This document shows, piece after piece, positions 32,217 through 41,304 of a stretch of 64,000 nucleotides of DNA. Source of the stretch: Jonesia denitrificans DSM 20603 (lineage in GTDB: Bacteria > Actinomycetota > Actinomycetes > Actinomycetales > Cellulomonadaceae); assembly GCF_000024065.1 (NCBI RefSeq), contig NC_013174.1, positions 806,001 through 870,000 of the forward strand. The letters are read 5' to 3'. The translations under genes and the position numbers were made by a program. How positions within the stretch are numbered: position 1 is the first letter of the stretch; each line of letters opens with the position of its first letter. A model generated the notes under the pieces. It saw nothing but the letters and a program-made list of their open reading frames with translations, did not search any database and had not been told where the DNA came from.

Positions 32217-32686
32217 AAACACCACACATCCCACCCGCTGTCTGGTTCGCAGCCGCAGCAACCACACAACACGCTGTGACGCGACGCCGCCCCACCACAC
32301 TCAGATCGCGCATCGTTAGTAGCGCCCTTGCGTCCGCAGCCCTCGCGCTCGGTGCGAACAGTATCCGCGAGTTCGCCCGACTCCACACAACCATCCACCC
32401 ACACAAAACCGAACAATCATCCGCGTTGGTCACCGACGGCGTGCACCAGATCACGAGAAACCCCATGTACGTCGCGTTAGCAGGTGGCCTCGTTGCACAG
32501 GCTGTTGCGCGGCGTTCCCTGGTGGCACTGGTCCCTGCAGCCGCGTTCGTGGCCGTCATGAACGCCACCCAAATCCCCGCAGAAGAACACGGGCTCACAG
32601 CAACGTTCGGACCCGAGTACGAACGCTACTGCGCCACCGTACCCCGGTGGATCACCCCGGGCAGTGTTGCACGGTTCGCCCGGTGA
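32213..32686 (+). CDS. Isoprenylcysteine carboxyl methyltransferase-like membrane protein
   Basis: 157 residues. The C-terminal motif VTDGVHQITRNPMYVALAGG, then ALVPAAAFVAVMNATQIPAE and EHGLTATFGPEYERYCATVP, is the ICMT/PEMT core (RHPxY..., E.....G..Y..Y...V.RW). Two to three membrane helices. Such bacterial proteins methylate unknown small molecules or lipids. Coupled to its neighbours on both sides by 4-nt overlaps. Confidence 0.85.
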   Translation: MKTPHIPPAVWFAAAATTQHAVTRRRPTTLRSRIVSSALASAALALGANSIREFARLHTTIHPHKTEQSSALVTDGVHQITRNPMYVALAGGLVAQAVARRSLVALVPAAAFVAVMNATQIPAEEHGLTATFGPEYERYCATVPRWITPGSVARFAR

Positions 32687-33392
32687 ACAACCCACATTCC
32701 ACGCCCGGCACACCCGCGTCAACCACCAAGCTCCTGCGCCGCATCCTGTTAATCACTGCGGCCGTGTGCGCTAACATCTTCGCCACGCTGCCACACCTTA
32801 CAGTCCTTGGCACCGTTCGTGGGCTAAGCCTCATCCCCATTGCCCAGGCAGTCCTGCTGTGGGCCGCCCTGGGGTTGGTCGTGTGCGCGCTCGCGGCTCT
32901 GTGTGCCCGGTCGTTTGCCGCCGCAACGATCCTCCTGATTGCGGCGATCGCTGGGGTGATGCCCATGCTGACCTGGTGGTGCTGCTCGAGGTGGACGAAC
33001 CGTTCCTCACAGCCTTGGCAGACACGCCGGTGGGAGTCAGCCACCCCTACCCGCCAACCAGCCAGGGTGAGGCGTGGGCGAACACGCTTGCGGGCGTCGG
33101 CACGTTTCAGCGCACACACACGGACCTGCCGCTGATTCTCGCTGGGGACTTTAATGCGGGCAGGGGGCACGCCGCGTTCCGGTCGGCGACCAGTGGGCTT
33201 GATACGCCGGCTGGGCTTGGCTCGCGCATCGGTCAATGGACCTGGCCCATGGGCGAAAAACTAGGGCCATTCACAACCCTCGACCATATTCTCACCAGAG
33301 ATTTTGGCGTGATGAGCACAGGAACGCTCACCATCCCAGGCACCGACCATGCCGCCGTCACCGCAACCCTCAACGCCTGCCCAGCAGGGTGA
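32683..33392 (+). pseudogene. Endonuclease/exonuclease/phosphatase (EEP) family membrane protein, frameshifted and deleted
   Basis: From GTG 32683 the first frame gives three to four membrane helices (RILLITAAVCANIFATLPHL, AATILLIAAIAGVMP). Near 32955 the homology moves to another frame: ADLVVLLEVDEPFLTALADT. After VGVSHPYPP the sequence jumps to TSQGEAWANTLAG and LILAGDFNAGRGHAAFR, ending TLDHILTRDFGVMST and GTDHAAVTATL. The middle of the EEP domain is missing and the reading frame is broken, so the gene is dead, although the catalytic GDFN and DH motifs remain readable. Confidence 0.75.
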
Positions 33393-33529
33393 ATTCGCCT
33401 TCCGATGCGCTCGCAGACGATCAGCGCGAGAGAACTGTGAGTAGTCGGCCTAGGGTGGAAGAAGAACCCGCATCACCATACGGTGATCCCTGCGAGTTCT
33501 GTGAAACCACGGCCGATGGGGGAGACGTC

Positions 33530-34591
33530 ATGAAGGCAGCACGGTATTACGACCGCAAAGATATCCGGATTGAAGACATCGATGAGCCGCAACTGCAACC
33601 AGGTACGGTTGCCATTGATGTGGCCTGGTGCGGGATTTGTGGAACAGACCTTCATGAGTATCTTGAAGGTCCCATTTTCATCCCGCCGAAAGGTAGCCCA
33701 CACCCGATCTCTGGGGAAGAAGCCCCTATCACGATGGGGCACGAATTCTCAGGGGTTGTGACCGCGCTGGGGGAGGGGGTCACAGATGTGGCAGTGGGTG
33801 AGTCTGTTGTCGTGGAGCCGTACATTATCCGGTCCGATGTGGACACAACACCGGGGCAGTCCTATCAACTGTCGCCTGACATGAACTTCATTGGGCTTGG
33901 GGGCCGCGGCGGTGGGCTCTCTGAGAAAATCGTTGTGGAACGCCGCTGGGTTCATCCTGTTGGTGACATTCCCCTTGATCAGGCGGCACTCATTGAACCA
34001 TTGGCAGTTGGGCATCATGCGTTTGTGCGGTCAGCAGCACAAGCGGGGGACGTCGCGATCGTGGGCGGGGCTGGTCCCATTGGGCTACTCACGGCTGCGG
34101 TGTTGAAGGCTAAAGGACTGACTGTTTACGTCTCTGAAGTGTCCACGGCCCGCAAGGACAAGGCACGGTCAACGGGGGTGGCAGATGCGGTGTTTGACCC
34201 TCGTGAGGTGGATGTCGCCGCTGAGGTGCGTGAATTGACCGGTGGCCATGGCGCCGATGTGGGGTTTGAATGTTCTTCGGTCCCGGTTGTTCTTGACATG
34301 CTCATGGATGCGGTGCGCCCGGGCGGCGTCATCGTGAACGTGTCTATTTGGGGTCACAAGCCTGAGGTGGACCTCCCCGCGTTGGTGCTGAAGGAAATCG
34401 ATCTGCGCGGAACGATCGGTTATGCGGGAGATCACCCGGCCACCATCCAACTCGTGCAAGAGGGCAAAGTGGACCTCGCTCCCTTTATTACTGCACGGAT
34501 TGGGTTAGACGACTTGGTGGCGCAAGGTTTCACGCAACTTATTGAGAACAATGAGCACCACGTCAAAATCATTGTCAATCCACGTGGGTAG
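33530..34591 (+). CDS. bdhA: Zinc-dependent 2,3-butanediol dehydrogenase (MDR family)
   Basis: 353 residues from ATG 33530 (GGGGGAG upstream). Catalytic zinc ligands lie in AWCGICGTDLHEYLEGP, ITMGHEFSGVV and ALIEPLAVGHHA; NAD binding is at VGGAGPIGLLTAAVLKAKG. The insert IFIPPKGSPHPISGEEAPIT is typical of (R,R)-butanediol dehydrogenase, which interconverts acetoin and butanediol. Annotation as a sorbitol-type dehydrogenase is the alternative. A separate gene with long non-coding stretches on its right side. Confidence 0.88.
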   Translation: MKAARYYDRKDIRIEDIDEPQLQPGTVAIDVAWCGICGTDLHEYLEGPIFIPPKGSPHPISGEEAPITMGHEFSGVVTALGEGVTDVAVGESVVVEPYIIRSDVDTTPGQSYQLSPDMNFIGLGGRGGGLSEKIVVERRWVHPVGDIPLDQAALIEPLAVGHHAFVRSAAQAGDVAIVGGAGPIGLLTAAVLKAKGLTVYVSEVSTARKDKARSTGVADAVFDPREVDVAAEVRELTGGHGADVGFECSSVPVVLDMLMDAVRPGGVIVNVSIWGHKPEVDLPALVLKEIDLRGTIGYAGDHPATIQLVQEGKVDLAPFITARIGLDDLVAQGFTQLIENNEHHVKIIVNPRG

Positions 34592-34975
34592 GAGCCCCCA
34601 TCTTGGGCGGTACATCCGTTGATTTAACGAGTTGGAAACATAACGGAAACACAAGGGCGTGATTGTTACGTCACAAACGTTAAGCGCTCATCCCGTTGAT
34701 GTGACTAAGTCGTTAGGCGCATAATTCAGCGCTTCATCGCAACTAATGTCCATCAGATGAGATATGTGTTTCTGAAGTTACCAGTCAGTATCTCTTTGAT
34801 AACGATGACTGTGATATTGCGCGATCTTGTCGTCAGCAGTGCTGTGGCGTGTGTACCTTTCTAATTAACCCAATGGGAGTAGTAGTGCCCGGTCACGCAA
34901 GCGGCGCTGGTAACAACCAGCATCCACGACAGTGACAGTGAAGAGCGGGCACCTCCCGTCCCTCGAGGAGGAACA
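34592..34975 (+). promoter_or_regulatory. Regulatory region upstream of the opp operon
   Basis: 384 nt without a gene. Best promoter candidate: TTGATG (34696-34701), an 18-nt spacer, CATAAT (34720-34725). An imperfect element GTGATTGTTACGTCAC near 34661 resembles a CRP-type box but has a centre of eight rather than six. The transcript leader would be about 240 nt, ending with GAGGAGG before the oppA GTG start. Confidence 0.5.
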
Positions 34976-36778
34976 GTGAAGATCAGGAAGATGGCTGCGC
35001 CTTTCGCAGTCCTCATGAGCGCCTCGCTGGTGCTCGCAGCCTGCGGTACGTCAGAAGAGCCAGAGCAGAACGAGACGACCGGTGGCACCAACCAGGGTGA
35101 AGCTGACACCACCGGCAAAGTCGACCTCGGCGATGTGACCACCAAAGAAGACACCATCTACTACTCGCTTGGTGGTGAAGAGTGGCTCGGCTTCAACGGA
35201 AACACCCCCGAGACCTACTCAACCTACAACTCGGTCATCAACGAACGCCTCATCGAAGGCTTCATGTACTACGGTACTGACGGCACCGTGTACCAGAACG
35301 AACAGTTCGGTAACTTCCGCCTTGTCTCTGAAGACCCCATGGTTGTTGAGTACACCATCAACGACAACGTCACCTGGTCAGACGGCGAACCTGTTGCCTA
35401 CGAGGACTACCTCCTCGAATGGGCTGCCCAGGCAATCGCCGATGGTGAGGACGAAGAGGGTAACCCGAAGCCACTGTTCAACCACGTTGGTGGACTTGAC
35501 TTTGGTGGTCGTACCCCTGCCGGTCCACAGGGCGAGCCTGGTGGCAAGACCTTCACTTTCGAATACGAAAACCCCTACCCCGACTACCAGCTCCAGGTGA
35601 ACTTAGCGTTCCCAGCACACATTGTTGCTGAGCAAGCAGGCATGACCCTTGACGAGCTCGTTACCGCCATCCAGGACAAGGATGTTGAGGCTCTTCGTCC
35701 AGCTGCGAAGTTCTGGAATGAAGGTTGGCTCTCCCCCAACCCAGGTGAGCTTCCTGACGAGGCTATCGTCCCAGTGAACGGCCCCTACAAGTTGTCCTCA
35801 TGGGAGCGCGGTCAGTCCGTGACCCTGGAAGCCAACGAGAACTACTGGGGTACCCCGCCGGCAACCAAGACGCTCGTGTACCGCTTTGTTGCACCAGAGG
35901 CACAGGTTCAGGCGCTGCGTAATGGTGACCTGCACGTCATCGAACCACAGGCCGATGTGGACACTGTTGCTCAGATCGGGCAGATTGGTGACACCGTCAC
36001 CATGGCAACAGGTCAAAGCCTGACCTGGGAACACCTTGACTTCAACTTCATCGACGGCAACGAAATGGGTGCAAACCTTGCCCTCCGTGAAGCATTCGCC
36101 ATGTGTGTTCCTCGTCAAGACATCGTCGACAAGCTCATCAAGCCAGTTGACTCAGAGGCAGTTGTCATGAACGCTCGCGAGGTGTTCCCCTTCCAAGCCA
36201 ACTACGACGAAGTTGTCTCCGAAGCATATGACGGCCGTTACGACGAGGTTGACATCGACGGTGCAAAAGCAAAGCTCGCAGAAGCTGGCGTAGAAACACC
36301 ATTCACTGTTCGCCTTGGATACTCACAGCCCAACGCACGCCGTGACGCTGAGTTCCAACTCATCCAAGAGTCCTGCAACAAGGCTGGATTCGACGTTCAG
36401 AATGTTGCCGGACCAGACTTCTTCTCCAAGACCCTCCCCAACGGTGACTACGATGTAGCCATGTACGCGTGGGCAGGTTCAGGCCAGGTTGTCTCCGGTC
36501 AAAACATCTACTCGACCAAGGGTCAGCAGAACTACGGTAAGTACTCCTCTGAAGCTATCGACATTGCATGGGAAGCACTCTCCTCCACCCTTGACACCAG
36601 CCAGCAACTTGAGCAGGTCAAGGTCATCGAGAAGAACCTGTGGGACGACCTCTACGGTATTCCACTGTTCGCACACCCAGGTGTTACCGCATACGACTCC
36701 AGCCTGCAAAACGTGCGCCGCACAGCAACGCAGTCCACAGTCGCGTGGAACGCCGAGCAGTGGGTCCGCGCAGAGTAA
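34976..36778 (+). CDS. oppA: Peptide ABC transporter substrate-binding lipoprotein
   Basis: 600 residues from GTG 34976 with a GAGGAGG site. A lipoprotein signal peptide ends SLVLAACGTS (lipobox LAAC), followed by an acidic, Gln/Thr-rich linker. The SBP_bac_5 fold is shown by VEYTINDNVTWSDGEPVAYE, IVPVNGPYKLSSWERGQSVT, NENYWG and LREAFAMCVPRQDIVDKL. It binds oligopeptides outside the membrane and delivers them to OppBC. A strong hairpin separates it from oppB, so it can be expressed at a higher level than the rest. Confidence 0.93.
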   Translation: MKIRKMAAPFAVLMSASLVLAACGTSEEPEQNETTGGTNQGEADTTGKVDLGDVTTKEDTIYYSLGGEEWLGFNGNTPETYSTYNSVINERLIEGFMYYGTDGTVYQNEQFGNFRLVSEDPMVVEYTINDNVTWSDGEPVAYEDYLLEWAAQAIADGEDEEGNPKPLFNHVGGLDFGGRTPAGPQGEPGGKTFTFEYENPYPDYQLQVNLAFPAHIVAEQAGMTLDELVTAIQDKDVEALRPAAKFWNEGWLSPNPGELPDEAIVPVNGPYKLSSWERGQSVTLEANENYWGTPPATKTLVYRFVAPEAQVQALRNGDLHVIEPQADVDTVAQIGQIGDTVTMATGQSLTWEHLDFNFIDGNEMGANLALREAFAMCVPRQDIVDKLIKPVDSEAVVMNAREVFPFQANYDEVVSEAYDGRYDEVDIDGAKAKLAEAGVETPFTVRLGYSQPNARRDAEFQLIQESCNKAGFDVQNVAGPDFFSKTLPNGDYDVAMYAWAGSGQVVSGQNIYSTKGQQNYGKYSSEAIDIAWEALSSTLDTSQQLEQVKVIEKNLWDDLYGIPLFAHPGVTAYDSSLQNVRRTATQSTVAWNAEQWVRAE

Positions 36779-36843
36779 GCGGATTCAGACACTCAGACAG
36801 ACAGTGTAAGATAACCGCTTAACGTGTGAGCGTCACAGCGATA

Positions 36844-36877
36844 AACGGGGTGGGGCCGGAAACAGCCCCACCCCGTT
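36844..36877 (+). terminator. Attenuating terminator between oppA and oppB
   Basis: AACGGGGTGGGGC, loop CGGAAACA, GCCCCACCCCGTT: a perfect 13-bp stem about 65 nt after the oppA stop. Partial termination or mRNA protection here would give more binding protein than permease. Confidence 0.8.
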
Positions 36878-36974
36878 GCGCGGTCGCAACACACGCCGCT
36901 ATCCGTGGCATGATAAGTGGGTTGCGGTATGACGATCGATCATCGTCGGCGCCAAAGTACCTAAGGACAAGTTC

Positions 36975-38492
36975 GTGACGAGATACATTCTGCGCAGACT
37001 CGGGGTCTCATTCCTCGTCCTGCTCGGCGGATCCCTCCTCCTGTTCGTCCTCACCATTAATTCTGGTGACCCCCTCGAGGACCTACGTGAGTCAAATGCG
37101 GAGAACCGCGACTACCTGATTCAACAACGCACCGCATACATGGGGCTCGACCAGCCCTGGTACTCCCGCTACTGGGACTGGCTCACCGGAGTATCCAAAT
37201 GTGTCGCCTTGAACTGCGACCTCGGCACCAACCGAAATGGTGTTGACGTCGGCTCAATGCTTGGCGCAGCAGCAAGCTCAACCCTCCGTCTCGTTGTTTT
37301 TGCCACGGTGATCGCCATCGTCGTCGGTATCATCGTTGGTATTCTCACCGCGATCCGCCAATACTCTGGGTTCGACTACGTTGTCACCTTCTTGGCCTTC
37401 CTCTTCTACTCCCTCCCCGTGTTCTGGGTTGCCGTGCTTCTCAAGGAATACGCTGGCATCGAGTTCAACAACTGGATGCGAGAACCCACACTGACGCCGG
37501 TGCAGATCATCCTCATCGCGGTCATCCTTGGTTTCATCCTCCAAGCTGTCCTCGGTGGGCACTGGAAACGCAGACTTCTCACCGCTGGAATCGCACTTGT
37601 CGTGATCGCTGGCGCCCTTGCCTACTTCTCCTCAGTAGAATGGTTCCGCCGCCCAATGCTCGGGATCGGATTCGTCGCGCTCGTCGGAATCGCAGCCGCG
37701 GTGGGGTCCACCGCACTATTTTCCGGTATCAACAACCGCAAGGTGCTGTACGCAACGCTGACCACTGCAGGTGTGGGAATCCTGGCCTACTTACCTGTCC
37801 GTCCACTCATTGACGAACCAACGTGGTTACTCCTCATTGGGCTGTTTGTATTGACGATTGTGGTCAGCTACGCCATCGGATGGTTCATGGGGGGTTATTC
37901 GCGCAAGGCGGCAGCCAACCTTTCCCTCTTCACCGGTGTGTCGATCGCATTCCTCACATTCATTGACGCAGCAGTCGCCCACTGGGGTTCCATGCTTGCA
38001 CTCAAGCCGCGCCCGATTTCCACTATTGGTTCTCAGACCCCAAACTTCCCTGGCGGATTCTGGGAAACACTGCTTGACCTCGGGGCACAGATCCTGTTGC
38101 CAACCATCGTGCTGACACTGATTTCGGTTGCGTCCTACACGCGGTACACCCGCTCCTCCATGCTCGAGGTACTGAATCAGGATTACATTCGCACAGCACG
38201 GTCCAAGGGGCTTTCTGAGCGCGTGGTCATTGTGAAACACGGTTTCCGCAACGCGCTGATCCCCATCACGACAATCGTGGCCTTCGACTTCGCTGGCCTC
38301 ATTGGTGGCGCTGTCATTACCGAAAAGGTCTTCGGGTGGAAGGGAATGGGTGAGATGTTCGAAACTGGGCTTCGCGCCGTGGACCCGGCGCCGGTCATGG
38401 CTTTCTTCCTTGTCACCGGAACAGCAGCGATCGTCATGAACCTCATCGCTGACTTGGCCTACGCTGCCCTTGACCCACGGATTAGGCGGTGA
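36975..38492 (+). CDS. oppB: Peptide ABC transporter permease with an extended central membrane region
   Basis: 505 residues from GTG 36975 (AAGGA upstream). The N-terminus (ILRRLGVSFLVLLGGSLLLF) and C-terminal EAA-loop region (YIRTARSKGLSERVVIVKHG, RNALIPITTIVAFDFAGLIG) are standard OppB. Between about residues 165 and 365 lies an insertion of several hydrophobic segments (IILIAVILGFILQAVLGG, MLGIGFVALVGIAAAVGSTA, LLLIGLFVLTIVVSYAIGWF) not present in the roughly 310-residue classical protein. This longer form is known from actinobacteria; the insert has no assigned role. Confidence 0.9.
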   Translation: MTRYILRRLGVSFLVLLGGSLLLFVLTINSGDPLEDLRESNAENRDYLIQQRTAYMGLDQPWYSRYWDWLTGVSKCVALNCDLGTNRNGVDVGSMLGAAASSTLRLVVFATVIAIVVGIIVGILTAIRQYSGFDYVVTFLAFLFYSLPVFWVAVLLKEYAGIEFNNWMREPTLTPVQIILIAVILGFILQAVLGGHWKRRLLTAGIALVVIAGALAYFSSVEWFRRPMLGIGFVALVGIAAAVGSTALFSGINNRKVLYATLTTAGVGILAYLPVRPLIDEPTWLLLIGLFVLTIVVSYAIGWFMGGYSRKAAANLSLFTGVSIAFLTFIDAAVAHWGSMLALKPRPISTIGSQTPNFPGGFWETLLDLGAQILLPTIVLTLISVASYTRYTRSSMLEVLNQDYIRTARSKGLSERVVIVKHGFRNALIPITTIVAFDFAGLIGGAVITEKVFGWKGMGEMFETGLRAVDPAPVMAFFLVTGTAAIVMNLIADLAYAALDPRIRR

Positions 38493-38584
38493 CCTGGTGA
38501 CTTTCAACAACCGGAACGTACACCACGGACGAATTCGTGCCGCCCGGCTCACCAGCCCCGTGGCATCCCTCACTGGAGCGACCC

Positions 38585-39544
38585 ATGTCTAATATCCAAC
38601 AGACAGGCGGCGACGCCTTTAGCATTGAATCGGAAATCAGCGATTCGCAAAAAACCTACTCCCAGGGGCAGCTCGTTCGACGTCGATTCTTTCGGCACAA
38701 AGGGGCCATCGTCTCCTTGATCGTGCTCGGATTTATCGCACTGCTGTCCATCAGTTCGATCGGGGTCGGACCAATCCCTGGGTGGTGGGACAAGAACTTC
38801 ATCTCCGCAAATCCCATCGTCAATGGGGGAGCGCCAACTATCTCCTGGACCGGTTTAGGGGAACACCCCTTTGGACAAGACACCATTGGCAAGGATTACT
38901 TCGCGCTGGTGATGCGTGGAACCCAGATTTCACTCCTCGTTGCGTTCACTGTAGGAATCGTGTCCACGATTATTGGAACCATCGTTGGTGCTCTCGCTGG
39001 ATACTTCAGAGGGTTCGCAGAGGCCTTCCTCATGCGGATGACTGACCTCGTCATTATCATCCCGTTGCTGGCGTTGGCAGCTGTACTGGCTCGTGCTGCC
39101 TCCGACAAGGGCGTGTTCTTTCTTGCTCTGATGCTCGCCATTGTCACGTGGACAGGACTAGCCCGCCTCGTGCGTGGTGAAGTGCTCTCCCTTCGTGAAC
39201 GTGAGTTTGTCGCATCGGCTCGTGCAATTGGGACCAGCCCGTGGCGCATCATTTTTAAGCACATCCTGCCCAACACAATCGGTGTCATCATCGTGTCAGC
39301 CACGTTGTCCATTGCGTCAGCGATTTTGCTTGAAACCTCCCTGTCCTACCTGGGTTTTGGGGTTCAGTCACCTGATGTATCACTGGGTTTGTTGATCAGC
39401 CAGTACCAAAACGCATTCCTGACCCGCCCCTGGTTGTTCTGGTTCCCCGGCATCATGATTCTTCTCATTGCGTTGACGATTAACTTCATTGGTGACGGCC
39501 TTCGCGACGCGTTCGACCCACGCCAGAACAGGAGCAAGGACTGA
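38585..39544 (+). CDS. oppC: Peptide ABC transporter permease
   Basis: 319 residues from ATG 38585 (GGAG upstream), preferred to an ATG-less extension back to 38537. An N-terminal cytoplasmic stretch precedes RRRFFRHKGAIVSLIVLGFI. HPFGQDTIGKDYFALVMRGT and the EAA loop (EFVASARAIGTSPWRIIFKH, ILPNTIGVIIVSATLSIA) are typical OppC/DppC. Partner of OppB. Its stop overlaps the next start (TGATGA). Confidence 0.93.
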   Translation: MSNIQQTGGDAFSIESEISDSQKTYSQGQLVRRRFFRHKGAIVSLIVLGFIALLSISSIGVGPIPGWWDKNFISANPIVNGGAPTISWTGLGEHPFGQDTIGKDYFALVMRGTQISLLVAFTVGIVSTIIGTIVGALAGYFRGFAEAFLMRMTDLVIIIPLLALAAVLARAASDKGVFFLALMLAIVTWTGLARLVRGEVLSLREREFVASARAIGTSPWRIIFKHILPNTIGVIIVSATLSIASAILLETSLSYLGFGVQSPDVSLGLLISQYQNAFLTRPWLFWFPGIMILLIALTINFIGDGLRDAFDPRQNRSKD

Positions 39545-41274
39545 TGACGACAGCACCATCCCACACCCCAGAGACAGGCTCTGAACCTGTCTTGCAGTTC
39601 GCTGACCTCGATGTCCAGTTTGGAACAGAGTTTGGGTCTGTCCATGCTGTCAAAGGCATTTCTCTTCAAGTTCGCCCCGGTGAAGTACTCGCTCTTGTTG
39701 GAGAGTCCGGTTCCGGAAAATCGGTGACTTCGATGACCGCTCTGGGGCTGTTACCTAGCAACGCGCGGATTAACGGTGATATTCGAGTCACTGACAAGTT
39801 CGTCAACAAACTCGATGACAAATCGTTGCGTCGTATGCGTGGCAACGATGTTGCCATGGTGTTCCAGGAACCCATGACAGCACTCAACCCCGTGCTGACT
39901 ATCGGCGACCAGCTCACAGAGTCCCTGGAACTGCACGACATAGCCCATGGAACAGAAGCCGATGCGCGTGCAGTGGAATTGTTGCGCATGGTTGGCATCC
40001 CTGAACCAGAGCGTCGTGTCAAACAGTACCCACACGAAATGTCTGGTGGTCAGCGTCAACGTGTCGTTATCGCGCTCGCTTTGGCGTGTAACCCGCGCGT
40101 CATTATCGCTGACGAACCCACCACTGCACTTGACGTGACAGTGCAGGCCGAAATTCTTGACCTCCTTCGATCGTTGAAGGACAAACTCAACACCGGAATT
40201 CTGCTCATCACCCACAACATGGGTGTGGTTGCGGACATGGCTGATCGAGTTGCCGTCATGTTCAAGGGGGACATTGTGGAGCGGGGAACCGCTGATGAGG
40301 TTCTCACCCGTCCTCAGCACCCGTACACCAAGAAGCTGCTTGCTGCTGTCCCACACTTGGGTCGAGGCCCAGCCCAGTTTGGTATGCGACGTACACCCGT
40401 GGAGCCGCTCAAACCTGGGCAGTCACTCGCGCTCGACGTGCAAAACCTCGTGGTGGAATACCAACGAACTGGCAAAGCGCCATTCCGAGCCGTTGATGAC
40501 GTCACTTTCTCCGTAGCACCAGGAGAAATCGTCGGTCTTGTCGGTGAATCAGGGTCAGGGAAGTCGACGATTGCGCGGTGCGCGCTCGGGCTGATCCCGG
40601 CACATTCTGGTTCCGTGTCGATCCTTGGTGAAGACCTCCACACCATTAAGCGAGCACAGGAGAAACAACTCCGACGCCGAGTGGGGGTTGTCTTCCAGGA
40701 CCCTGCCTCATCACTCAATCCACGCTTCCCCATCGGTGACTGCATTGCCGAACCTCTCGTGGTCCATAAGGTCGGGAACCGTGCATCACAACTGAAGCGC
40801 GTCGAGGAACTTCTTGAAGCAGTTGAACTGCCACGGACAGTCATCAACCGCTACCCACACGAACTCTCAGGTGGTCAACGCCAACGTGTGTCGATCGCGC
40901 GGGCGCTCGTGTTAGACCCTGAGTTCTTGGTTGCAGACGAACCGACTTCAGCATTGGATGTTTCTGTCCAAGCGTCTGTTCTCAAAATGTTCCTTGAACT
41001 GCAGGAACGCTACCAGTTCGCGTGCATCTTCGTGTCCCACGACCTCGCTGTTATTGACATGTTGGCTCACCGAGTCGTGGTCCTGGAAAACGGTCAGATC
41101 GTTGAACAAGGCAGCCGTGACCAAGTGCTGGGAGCACCACAACAGGAGTACACCAAGAGGCTCATTGCTGCAGCGCCTGTCCCTGAACCTGGGGAACAGC
41201 GCCGCCGCCGTGAAGCACGGTACGCGTTGCTGAACCAACTCGGTGAACAACGCACTGAACTTCGCTTGAACTAG
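39544..41274 (+). CDS. oppDF: Fused dipeptide/oligopeptide ABC transporter ATPase (OppD-OppF)
   Basis: 576 residues with two complete ABC cassettes. Cassette 1: Walker A GESGSGKSV, signature MSGGQRQRVVIALALACNP, Walker B VIIADEPTTALD. Cassette 2: Walker A GESGSGKSTIARC, signature LSGGQRQRVSIARALVLDP, Walker B FLVADEPTSALD. Both have the Opp-type C-terminal HPYTKKLLAAVPH / QEYTKRLIAAAPV motif. The fusion replaces separate OppD and OppF and powers the OppBC channel. Confidence 0.95.
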   Translation: MTTAPSHTPETGSEPVLQFADLDVQFGTEFGSVHAVKGISLQVRPGEVLALVGESGSGKSVTSMTALGLLPSNARINGDIRVTDKFVNKLDDKSLRRMRGNDVAMVFQEPMTALNPVLTIGDQLTESLELHDIAHGTEADARAVELLRMVGIPEPERRVKQYPHEMSGGQRQRVVIALALACNPRVIIADEPTTALDVTVQAEILDLLRSLKDKLNTGILLITHNMGVVADMADRVAVMFKGDIVERGTADEVLTRPQHPYTKKLLAAVPHLGRGPAQFGMRRTPVEPLKPGQSLALDVQNLVVEYQRTGKAPFRAVDDVTFSVAPGEIVGLVGESGSGKSTIARCALGLIPAHSGSVSILGEDLHTIKRAQEKQLRRRVGVVFQDPASSLNPRFPIGDCIAEPLVVHKVGNRASQLKRVEELLEAVELPRTVINRYPHELSGGQRQRVSIARALVLDPEFLVADEPTSALDVSVQASVLKMFLELQERYQFACIFVSHDLAVIDMLAHRVVVLENGQIVEQGSRDQVLGAPQQEYTKRLIAAAPVPEPGEQRRRREARYALLNQLGEQRTELRLN

Positions 41275-41304
41275 CCGTCGTCACATCATCGAAAGGGCCA
41301 CGAG

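Noticed and set aside
34655-34675. CRP-like box GTGATTGTTACGTCAC upstream of oppA
   Set aside because: The half-sites are separated by eight instead of six bases, so it does not fit the consensus; mentioned only within the regulatory region.
36803-36827. Possible further ychF-end repeat after oppA (CGCTTAACGTGTGA resembles copy 4)
   Set aside because: Only about 13 nt match, the VEF codons before it are absent, and it lies inside the opp operon. Probably chance.
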